Assembly: GCA_029062005.1 (NCBI GenBank)
Contig: JAIDQZ010000018.1
Location: forward strand, 1 to 64,000
Reading direction: 5' to 3'
DNA: 64,000 nucleotides
From: Muribaculaceae bacterium
GTDB lineage: Bacteria; Bacteroidota; Bacteroidia; Bacteroidales; Muribaculaceae
Shown here: positions 37,156 through 44,295 of the stretch, piece after piece
How the letters are laid out: every line of letters starts with the position of its first letter
How positions within the stretch are numbered: position 1 is the stretch's first letter
Position numbers and translations under genes: made by a program
Notes under the pieces: generated by a model
What the model saw: the letters and a program-made list of their open reading frames with translations, nothing else
Database searches by the model: none
What the model was told of the DNA's origin: nothing

Positions 37156-38655
37156 TTATAAGGTTACTCCGTTTTTAAATATAGCGATCTCATGAATTCC
37201 GGCTTTCTCGGAATTTACTTTCTTACCGCTTGCTACATCAAGAACGAAATCGGCAAATTTTTCAGCAACTTCACGCATATCTGCATCTTCCACAAGTACA
37301 CCGGCATTGAAATCGATCCAATCAGGCTTTCTCCTTGCAAGACTGCTGTTGGTAGAGATTTTAGCTGTAGGAACGAATGTGCCGAATGGAGTGCCACGCC
37401 CGGTAGTGAAAAGCACTATCTGGCATCCTGAAGCAGCCAAAGCCGTAGATGCCACAAGGTCATTGCCGGGTGCAGAAAGGAGGTTAAGTCCGGGATTATG
37501 AATTCTCTCTCCATATGCCAATACGCCTTTGACCTCGCTTTTACCACTTTTTTGAGTACATCCGAGAGCTTTTTCCTCCAGAGTCGAAATTCCACCCGCT
37601 TTATTGCCCGGAGAAGGATTTTCCCCTACTGGTTCTCCATGACTTAGGAAATATTCCTTGAAATCGTTTATGAGAGTGATTGTCTCACCGAGAAGTTTGT
37701 CGTCCGCGCATCTCTGCATCAATATAGTCTCGGCTCCAAACATCTCCGGCACTTCAGTAAGGACTGTTGTACCTCCCTGGCAATCACATAGAAAATCAGA
37801 GAATTCTCCAAGAAGGGGATTTGCTGTAATACCTGAGAATCCGTCGCTGCCGCCACATTTAAGACCTATCTTGAGTTTGGATGCAGGAAGGGTAGTGCGT
37901 CTGTCCTGTCTTGCTTTTTCATATAGGGAACGGAGAATATTCAACCCGTATTCAACTTCATCGCCCTCCACTTCCTGACAGACCATGAACTTGACACGAT
38001 CCTTGTTGTAATCACCACAGAATTTTTCAAACACGGCAGGTTGGTTGTTTTCACAACCCAGTCCAACCACAAGGATTCCACCGGCATTGGGATGAAGCAC
38101 CATATCCCGAAGGATCTTTTTAGTGTTTTCATGATCATCACCAAGCTGAGAACATCCATAATTATGAGGGAATGCAAATATGCCATCCACACCTTCTGCC
38201 CCGGTCTCGGCATTTAGGCGATCCACTATCTGCTTTGCGATACCGTTGACACACCCGACAGTAGGGATAACCCAAATCTCATTTCTCACGCCTGCCTGTC
38301 CATCCGGACGGATAAATCCTTCAAAAGTCCTTTCGCCACCCTCACAATGACTCTTGACCACCGGCTTACGCTTCACATCAGAGTAATCAAGCTGTCCGGC
38401 AAGATTTGTCTTTATGTCATGGTCATCAAGAAATGATCCCAATGCTATGTCATGCTTCGCGTGACCAATCGGGAAACCATATTTAATTATGTTTTCCCCT
38501 TCCTTTATATCTTTTAGAGAAAATTTGTGACCGGCGGGAATATCCGATTGAAGAGGAAATACCACCCCGTCTATATTTACCTCATTACCCTTCTGCAATG
38601 CGGATATTGCCACTGCCACATTGTCGGAAGGGTTGATTTTAATATAATCTTTCAT
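37156..38655 (-). CDS. uxaA: Altronate dehydratase
   Basis: A 499-residue enzyme dehydrating D-altronate to 2-keto-3-deoxygluconate. The N-terminal SAF domain (to about 95) and the C-terminal dehydratase part are both present, with the conserved VGCVNGIAKQI, HNYGCSQLGDD, GLGCENNQ and LKCGGSDGFSGITANPLLG blocks. It follows uxaB after 83 bp that contain a strong hairpin. KDG kinase and aldolase, the next steps, are not in the window. Confidence 0.94.
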   Translation of the reverse strand: MKDYIKINPSDNVAVAISALQKGNEVNIDGVVFPLQSDIPAGHKFSLKDIKEGENIIKYGFPIGHAKHDIALGSFLDDHDIKTNLAGQLDYSDVKRKPVVKSHCEGGERTFEGFIRPDGQAGVRNEIWVIPTVGCVNGIAKQIVDRLNAETGAEGVDGIFAFPHNYGCSQLGDDHENTKKILRDMVLHPNAGGILVVGLGCENNQPAVFEKFCGDYNKDRVKFMVCQEVEGDEVEYGLNILRSLYEKARQDRRTTLPASKLKIGLKCGGSDGFSGITANPLLGEFSDFLCDCQGGTTVLTEVPEMFGAETILMQRCADDKLLGETITLINDFKEYFLSHGEPVGENPSPGNKAGGISTLEEKALGCTQKSGKSEVKGVLAYGERIHNPGLNLLSAPGNDLVASTALAASGCQIVLFTTGRGTPFGTFVPTAKISTNSSLARRKPDWIDFNAGVLVEDADMREVAEKFADFVLDVASGKKVNSEKAGIHEIAIFKNGVTL

Positions 38656-38695
38656 GAATATAGTTTAGTAGCTGATCAAATAAATGAAAAAACTT

Positions 38696-38724
38696 TACCC
38701 GGTCGGCTGAACTCCGACCGGGTA
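38696..38724 (-). terminator. Strong hairpin with U-tract between uxaB and uxaA
   Basis: TACCCGGTCGG (38696-38706) and CCGACCGGGTA (38714-38724) form a perfect 11-bp stem with a 7-base loop. In the minus direction it is followed by AAAGTTTTTT, the form of an intrinsic terminator inside an otherwise continuous operon. Confidence 0.75.
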
Positions 38725-38738
38725 GTAAAAGGCAGGAA

Positions 38739-40220
38739 TTATAAGATGCTCTCTACAGTAGCGAGCATTCCCTTATCCTGAATACTGTCAAGATACTCAA
38801 CTACAAGGTCGGTAAGACCTGGAATTTCATTGAGGTTTCCATGTTCTTTCCAGATCAGATCTTCTGCAGCGAGGACACCTTCAGCAACTTTACGTGTGTC
38901 GCCGGTTGCCCAGAGTTCAGTCAGGAGATCCATGATCTTCTGGTCATCCTTAGGCTGAATTGGCGCACCGTCTTCACGTTTGCCTCCTTTGTAATAAGTA
39001 ATGATGGCTGCAAGACCGAGAACAAGACCCTTTGGAAGCTCACCCTTACGTTCGAGATATGTCTTCACGCCCGGCAGATCACGGGTCTGATATTTCGGGA
39101 ATGAATTCAACATTATCGAGGTCACCTGATGATCGACGAATGGATTGTTAAATCTTTCAAGAACGCTTTCACCATACGCTGTAAGTTCTTCCATCGGAAG
39201 GTTGAGAGTCTGCATTAGCTCGTCAAACTGAACCTTATGGATGAACTTACCGATGACGGGATGATTGCATGCATCACGCACGATATCCACTCCGCTAAGA
39301 TAGCTCACCGGGGAGAGCACAGTGTGGGGACCGTTGAGAAGAGTCACCTTACGCTCATGATAAGGAGCTTCCGAATCCGTGATGATTACATTAAGACCGG
39401 CCTTTTCAGCAGGAAATTCAGCGCGAAGATCTTCTATGCTCATGTTTTCAGGGCGTTCGATCACCCATACATGGAATGCTTCGCCTTGAACCACAACATT
39501 ATCTTTATAGCCGAGTTTTTCCTGAATATTTGCGATATCCTTACGGGGGAATCCGGGCACGATACGGTCGACCAGAGTAGCGCATACATAGTTGTATGTA
39601 TTAAACCAGTTCTTGAATCCTTCATAGTCTTCACCAAGCTGATCTTTCCAGAGGTCTATGTAATCGTTGATGAATTTCTTGAGATGATGTCCGTTTTCGA
39701 ATATCAGCTCGCAAGGCATAATGATGAGACCTTTCTTTGGATCTCCATTGAAAGCCTTATAGCGTGTGTAAAGGATCTGAGTCAGCTTGGCAGGATAAGA
39801 TGCAGGGGGGGCATCATTAAGTCTGCACTCAGGATCAAATGCAATACCGGCTTCCGTAGTGTTGGAAATCACAAAACGTATTTCCGGCTGAACTGCCAGA
39901 CCAAGCACGGCATCATGCTGACCCCATGGGTTCAGACCGCGGCTGATCACGTCTATTCTTTTAAATGAGTTAACTATCTCGCCGTTAAGACGTCCTTGCA
40001 GGTTGACATTGTACATGTAATCCTGAGCTGAGAGCAACTTCAATGCGAAGTCATCGGGAGTGCCCTGAAGCACTACGACAGATGAATTGAAGTCGGTGGC
40101 TTCATTCATATTCTTTACGATCCAGTCTACAAAGGCGCGAAGGAAATTTCCTTCACCAAACTGAATGATTCTCTCGGGAGCCGTAGCCTTAGGTGCGGTT
40201 AGTTTGTTAAGAACTTTCAT
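38739..40220 (-). CDS. uxaB: Tagaturonate reductase (altronate oxidoreductase)
   Basis: A 493-residue NAD-dependent enzyme of the mannitol dehydrogenase family reducing tagaturonate to altronate. The N-terminal nucleotide-binding start RIIQFGEGNFLRAFVDW, VVLQGTPDDF, the TLVDRIVPGFPR block and KVTLLNGPHTVLSP are family features. I start at ATG 40220 (MKVLNKLTAP) because the 28 extra residues of the longer frame come from the promoter and leader. It is the first gene of the hexuronate-pectin operon, preceded by a good -33/-7 promoter. Seven G (39805-39811) lie in the DAPPA codons. Confidence 0.93.
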   Translation of the reverse strand: MKVLNKLTAPKATAPERIIQFGEGNFLRAFVDWIVKNMNEATDFNSSVVVLQGTPDDFALKLLSAQDYMYNVNLQGRLNGEIVNSFKRIDVISRGLNPWGQHDAVLGLAVQPEIRFVISNTTEAGIAFDPECRLNDAPPASYPAKLTQILYTRYKAFNGDPKKGLIIMPCELIFENGHHLKKFINDYIDLWKDQLGEDYEGFKNWFNTYNYVCATLVDRIVPGFPRKDIANIQEKLGYKDNVVVQGEAFHVWVIERPENMSIEDLRAEFPAEKAGLNVIITDSEAPYHERKVTLLNGPHTVLSPVSYLSGVDIVRDACNHPVIGKFIHKVQFDELMQTLNLPMEELTAYGESVLERFNNPFVDHQVTSIMLNSFPKYQTRDLPGVKTYLERKGELPKGLVLGLAAIITYYKGGKREDGAPIQPKDDQKIMDLLTELWATGDTRKVAEGVLAAEDLIWKEHGNLNEIPGLTDLVVEYLDSIQDKGMLATVESIL

Positions 40221-40261
40221 TTGTTTTGATTGATTCTTAGATAGGTTGTTTCTTCTAAAAT

Positions 40262-40294
40262 GCAAAAATAACAAAACTAACTCAAATATGCAAA
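40262..40294 (-). promoter_or_regulatory. Promoter of the hexuronate-pectin operon
   Basis: On the minus strand TTTG (40291-40294) and perfect TATTTTTGC (40262-40270) are 20 bp apart, 41 bp from uxaB. An inverted repeat GCAAATA (40290-40296) / TATTTGC (40307-40313) touches the -33 element and could be an operator. Confidence 0.65.
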
Positions 40295-40324
40295 TAAAAG
40301 GCAAGATATTTGCGGCGAAAAGGG

Positions 40325-41359
40325 TCAGATGGAGAATGACAGTATTACCCTCTGATAGAAATTGAAATGAGATGGAGCAATATTGAAGTCAAGCGATGCT
40401 TTGAGCGACATGAATTTCCGTCTGAGGAATATTACGGAAGCGGAAGTCCTGTTGTAGAGCGACGCAGCATAATATGGCTCGCCCTGATTCAGCACATAGG
40501 AAAATTTTCCATAAAAAGGGAAAAGCTTTCCGCCGGCATAAAAAGTATTATTCAGTTCGAGGAATTTCCATCTGATATCGAAATCGACCCAGACTCCGGC
40601 AGGTGTTTTCCATAACATGTCTCCTCTGTCTCTGGTAAAGCTGCCGAGTGCGCCAACCCTTAGCGAGCATGAGTCAAGAGAAGAAGCTACACATCTGGCA
40701 ATATCTATTCCGACATAAGGATTATAAAGGATATCGTCTACTACGTTTTGTCCGGGTATTCCGGATTTATCAAGCGCAAGATGGTCTAACATAGCCAGAC
40801 CACCCCACAGGAATTTCCGGTCAGCATAATATCGCTCTCCGCTTGCTATTATATTGAAAGCCTCCCTTTGAGTCTCTGTCTGCATACCACGCCAGTCAAG
40901 AAATGCCTGGAAATATCCTTTGTCGTTGCGGTAACCTATAAGGGCACCCCTGATATTTCGCTGGGAATACTTCACAGAATCGTTCCATATATAATTGGGC
41001 ATCTCGGCATAAAGCTGATCCCTGCCAAACATGCCCATTGCAAATCTTAGTCCCTTGGATTGGTATCGATAATAAAGAGTCGGAGACAGACGGTGTCCTT
41101 CCCATTCACATCCGATGGGTTGAGTCCACACCACACCTCCTGCCACACGATGCCTGTCATTATTGAGGCTGATTCCGATTTCCGGAGCAAGCTGCGTCTG
41201 GAAGAATGTTTTGGCAGATGCATGCTGTGTGTCTCCTTCGCGGTTGTCAAACACTGCAGACAAATCTACACTCCAATAAAGATCCGGTCTTTGAGCGTAA
41301 AGACCGGATATGGATATAAGTGCCAATACCGCTGAGACAATGATCTTGTTATAATTCAT
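40325..41359 (-). CDS. Predicted outer-membrane beta-barrel protein
   Basis: A 344-residue protein with a clear signal peptide (1-22, ending SGLYAQ) and many alternating aromatic strands (LSPTLYYRYQSKGLRFAMGMFG, GYFQAFLDWRGM, FYAGGKLFPFYGKFSYVL), ending in SLKASLDFNIA and YQRVILSFSI, the aromatic-strand ending of an outer-membrane barrel. I recognise no named family. It lies 3 bp after the PAP2 phosphatase gene, so the two are probably one transcript acting on envelope lipids or envelope traffic, although this is inference. Confidence 0.65.
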   Translation of the reverse strand: MNYNKIIVSAVLALISISGLYAQRPDLYWSVDLSAVFDNREGDTQHASAKTFFQTQLAPEIGISLNNDRHRVAGGVVWTQPIGCEWEGHRLSPTLYYRYQSKGLRFAMGMFGRDQLYAEMPNYIWNDSVKYSQRNIRGALIGYRNDKGYFQAFLDWRGMQTETQREAFNIIASGERYYADRKFLWGGLAMLDHLALDKSGIPGQNVVDDILYNPYVGIDIARCVASSLDSCSLRVGALGSFTRDRGDMLWKTPAGVWVDFDIRWKFLELNNTFYAGGKLFPFYGKFSYVLNQGEPYYAASLYNRTSASVIFLRRKFMSLKASLDFNIAPSHFNFYQRVILSFSI

Positions 41360-41362
41360 ATT

Positions 41363-41965
41363 TCAGGCAATATCTCTTTGGTAGAAAGTAGAGTATGTTT
41401 TCTTCATCAAAGTATATACTCCGTTGACAATGACTAAAGCAAGATAACCGAACACACTTCCAAAAGCCGCGCCACATAAGAGGTCGGTAGGATAGTGGAC
41501 CCCTACATATAGTCGTGACAGACTGACTATGATGGCCCATGCAAAAATAAATGCAGTGAATTTTCTTGACTTCATCACACACGACAGAAGGGTAGCCAGT
41601 GCAAATGTATTTGCAGCATGGCATGATGGCCAGCTATAACCACCCGGGTGAATATCCTTCACAAGGGTAATCATACTGAATATAGGATTTTCCGGATTGC
41701 AGGGACGAAGTCTTCCTACATATGGTCTGATCACATGAGCGCATATCTGGTCTGCCATGACAATAGCTACAACTACTGCCACAAGAGTCAGAATAGCAGA
41801 CTTTGGACTTAATCTTTTAAACAGAAGGTCGATCAAAAACATATAGAAAGGAATCCAAATCCATCTTCCGGTGATCAATGCAACTGTCTCGTCTAAAAAC
41901 GGAGTATGATAGCTGTTGAAAAACAATAAAATATTTTCGTCAAGCGATGTAATAGTTTCAATCAT
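41363..41965 (-). CDS. PAP2-family membrane phosphatase
   Basis: A 200-residue integral membrane protein with about five helices and the three PAP2 phosphatase blocks: IRPYVGRLRP, SWPSCHAANTF, where cysteine replaces the usual glycine of PSGH, and SRLYVGVHYPTD with the catalytic histidine. It would dephosphorylate a lipid such as undecaprenyl diphosphate or lipid A phosphates on the periplasmic side. It is the first gene of a two-gene unit with the outer-membrane barrel protein and has its own promoter. Confidence 0.85.
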   Translation of the reverse strand: MIETITSLDENILLFFNSYHTPFLDETVALITGRWIWIPFYMFLIDLLFKRLSPKSAILTLVAVVVAIVMADQICAHVIRPYVGRLRPCNPENPIFSMITLVKDIHPGGYSWPSCHAANTFALATLLSCVMKSRKFTAFIFAWAIIVSLSRLYVGVHYPTDLLCGAAFGSVFGYLALVIVNGVYTLMKKTYSTFYQRDIA

Positions 41966-42002
41966 ATAAAATGTCAGTTCAAAATATTATCTCTTATTTA
42001 TC

Positions 42003-42034
42003 GCAAAATTAGTTCTTTTTTTCTTTAAAACAAA
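42003..42034 (-). promoter_or_regulatory. Promoter of the PAP2-barrel unit
   Basis: On the minus strand TTTG (42031-42034) and perfect TAATTTTGC (42003-42011), 19 bp apart, 37 bp from the PAP2 start. Confidence 0.7.
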
Positions 42035-42126
42035 GAATTTGCTAATATTTTATGAATTATTAGTAAATTAAGCATAAAAATGAAGGTTGTCCAAATTCGT
42101 GATTTGTATTCATTTAAAAATAAAAA

Positions 42127-42156
42127 CCGGACTTGATTGAGTTGAACCAAGTCCGG
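42127..42156 (-). terminator. Terminator of the PurF-like gene
   Basis: CCGGACTTG (42127-42135) pairs with CAAGTCCGG (42148-42156). In the minus direction the stem is followed by TTTTTATTTTT. It lies 69 bp beyond the stop of the PurF-like gene. Confidence 0.75.
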
Positions 42157-42224
42157 ATATAAGATCAAGTCTCTTAAAAAATGAGAATTAGTATAAACTT
42201 GAGAATCAGTATATATCTTTGATT

Positions 42225-43637
42225 TTAGAAATGTGACGTTCCGTCGAAACAATGAGTGCAAACCTGATCTTTTGGCAAACCGATTGCATCTATCAGGTTT
42301 TCAAGTGTATTGAATTTAAGAGACGTGAGTCCGTAGCGTTCCCTCATCTTCTCTACCATCTTGCAATAACGACAGCTTCCGGTCTTTGCATATTCTTCAA
42401 GATGTGCGTTAGGATCCCCTTCAAGCTCCTCAATGATACGGCGGGTGAGCAGTTCCATCTCTGATTTAGACGAAGTGAAGTTGAGATACCTGCAGCCGTA
42501 AATAAGAGGGGGACAGGCAATTCGCATGTGTACTTCTTTTGCTCCGCAGTCGAACAGCACTTTCACATTGTCATTAAGCTGAGTGCCTCTTACAATTGAG
42601 TCATCGCAGAATAAAGCTCTTTTTCCATTAAGCATTGCTTCGTTAGGCACAAGCTTCATCTTGGCGATGAAAGAACGCATCGACTGGTCGGAGGGGGTGA
42701 AACTTCTTGGCCATGTTGGGGTGTATTTGGAGATGCAGCGTTGATAAGGGGTGCCGTGACCAGCAGCGTATCCAAGCGCCATGCCGACTCCGGAATCTGG
42801 TATACCGGCTACACAGTCTATCTCTGTTTCTTTATCCTGCTGACCGAGGGCGTAACCGGATTTAAACCGAACCTCCTCGACATTTCTGTTTTCATAGGTT
42901 GAAGTAGGAAATCCATAATATACCCACATGAATGCACAAATCTGCATTTCCTTGTTAGGCTTACGGAGCTGAGTGATTCCATCGGGTTTCAATTCAACTA
43001 TTTCACCGGGACCTACATCACGGAGTAGACGATAATCAAGGTTAGGAAATGAAGTGGATTCGCTGCTTACAGCATAACCGTCTTCTTTTTCTCCGATAAC
43101 GATAGAGGTCCTGCCAAGCTTGTCACGACCTACAATCACAGAGTCTTCTGTAAGAATAAGCATTGAGCATGATCCCTTGACTTTATTGTAGACATTCTCG
43201 ATTCCTTCTACGAAAGTCTTTCCTTGATTTATCAGCAAGGCAATCAGTTCTGTGGGATTAGTGACACCGGAACTGAGCTCCGCGAAGTGGGCGCCGCTTT
43301 CAAGAAGTTCTTTTTCAAGTTCGTCGAGATTATCAATCTTGGCTACTGTAACTATAGCATATCTGCCAAGATGAGAATTAATCGTGATCGGCTGAGGATC
43401 CGTGTCACTGATGACTCCGATACCGATGTTGCCTTTATACTTGTGCAACTCGGATTCAAACTTTGTTCGGAAATATGAGCTTTCAAGAGAGTGGATAGAA
43501 CGGCAAAAACGTTTTTCATCCGCATCATAAGTCACCATACCTCCGCGGCGAGTGCCGAGATGTGAGTTATAGTCAACGCCATAAAAGATATCGTTGACAC
43601 ACTTTCGTTTTAAGGCTGCGCCAAAAAAACCTCCCAT
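42225..43637 (-). CDS. PurF-like amidophosphoribosyltransferase paralogue without the nucleophile cysteine
   Basis: A 470-residue protein of the PurF family: an N-terminal glutaminase-type domain (about 1-230), then a phosphoribosyltransferase domain with the PRPP loop ALFCDDSIVRGTQL. Normal PurF starts MCGIxG, with Cys2 as the glutaminase nucleophile; here the start is MGGFFGAAL, glycine instead. It should not hydrolyse glutamine and may use free ammonia or have another role. SCRYCKM and a C-terminal CTHCFDG resemble the iron-sulfur ligand region of B. subtilis-type PurF. It is monocistronic and a true purF is probably elsewhere. I do not assign the symbol. Confidence 0.85.
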   Translation of the reverse strand: MGGFFGAALKRKCVNDIFYGVDYNSHLGTRRGGMVTYDADEKRFCRSIHSLESSYFRTKFESELHKYKGNIGIGVISDTDPQPITINSHLGRYAIVTVAKIDNLDELEKELLESGAHFAELSSGVTNPTELIALLINQGKTFVEGIENVYNKVKGSCSMLILTEDSVIVGRDKLGRTSIVIGEKEDGYAVSSESTSFPNLDYRLLRDVGPGEIVELKPDGITQLRKPNKEMQICAFMWVYYGFPTSTYENRNVEEVRFKSGYALGQQDKETEIDCVAGIPDSGVGMALGYAAGHGTPYQRCISKYTPTWPRSFTPSDQSMRSFIAKMKLVPNEAMLNGKRALFCDDSIVRGTQLNDNVKVLFDCGAKEVHMRIACPPLIYGCRYLNFTSSKSEMELLTRRIIEELEGDPNAHLEEYAKTGSCRYCKMVEKMRERYGLTSLKFNTLENLIDAIGLPKDQVCTHCFDGTSHF

Positions 43638-43719
43638 AAGACTTTCAAGTTTAACTTGTTACCTGTACTGTTGAGTGATTCGACTACGGATTAAGCATAC
43701 CGTAAACCCGATTCATGAT

Positions 43720-43728
43720 GCAAAATTA
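43720..43728 (-). promoter_or_regulatory. -7 box of the PurF-like gene
   Basis: Perfect TAATTTTGC on the minus strand, giving a leader of about 80 bases. No clear -33 element. I saw no obvious purine riboswitch fold in the leader. Confidence 0.5.
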
Positions 43729-43810
43729 ATAAAAAGTTGGAAAAATTCTCATGAAGTAAAGAAAAAATTTCATCTTCTTTTTGCGCCGGTCATGAGTGGA
43801 ATCGGAAGAC

Positions 43811-44224
43811 TCAGGAATAGACAGTGAGGACAATGGTACGCGGACCTCCATAATCGCGAAATTCACAGAGATAAATACCTTGCCATGTGCCGAGGCAAAG
43901 TCTTCCGTTTGTGATCGGAATAGTCAGCGAGATATCGGTAAGTGTAGCTTTGGCATGTGCAGGCATATCGTCAGGACCTTCCATTGTATGATAGTAATAT
44001 GATTGTTTTTCCGGAACAATATGATCTAATATGCTGTCAAGATCATGTCGGACATCCGGATCGGCATTTTCATTTATAGTAAGTCCGCATGACGTATGCT
44101 TGACAAATACATTTAGCAATCCCGCTTCAGGAAGCGGGGAAGGAAGATTCCGCATAATTTCACCGGTGACGAGGTGACAGCCGCGCCGCATGGGCTTTAG
44201 CTGAATTTCTATCTGTCGTATCAT
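43811..44224 (-). CDS. YjbQ family protein (UPF0047)
   Basis: A 137-residue small beta-rich protein of the YjbQ family, which forms trimers and has been linked to secondary thiamine phosphate synthase activity. Family blocks are VFVKHTSCGLTINENADPDVRHDL, the PDDMPAHAKATL histidine region and LGTWQGIYLCEFRD. The start codon is three bases after a perfect -7 box, so the message should be leaderless. It is divergent from the large DUF4450-like gene. Confidence 0.88.
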   Translation of the reverse strand: MIRQIEIQLKPMRRGCHLVTGEIMRNLPSPLPEAGLLNVFVKHTSCGLTINENADPDVRHDLDSILDHIVPEKQSYYYHTMEGPDDMPAHAKATLTDISLTIPITNGRLCLGTWQGIYLCEFRDYGGPRTIVLTVYS

Positions 44225-44227
44225 TCT

Positions 44228-44236
44228 GCAAAATTA
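44228..44236 (-). promoter_or_regulatory. -7 box of yjbQ, directly against the start codon
   Basis: Minus strand TAATTTTGC, then AGA, then ATG: the same geometry as the AAA ATPase gene at 8933-8947. Confidence 0.6.
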
Positions 44237-44245
44237 ATCAAAAAC

Positions 44246-44276
44246 TTGTAATAATAAAGTTTTATTATTAATTTTG
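44246..44276 (+). promoter_or_regulatory. Promoter of the DUF4450-like gene
   Basis: TTG (44246-44248) and perfect TAATTTTG (44269-44276), 20 bp apart, 19 bp from the start codon. Confidence 0.6.
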
Positions 44277-44295
44277 TGATAAACTTAATTTATCA

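Noticed and set aside
42025-42261. Possible 78-residue minus-strand gene
   Set aside because: It overlaps the PurF-like gene end and the terminator at 42127-42156 and has no recognisable domain.
43638-43719. Purine riboswitch upstream of the PurF-like gene
   Set aside because: I could not find the conserved three-way junction or loop motifs in the 80-base leader.
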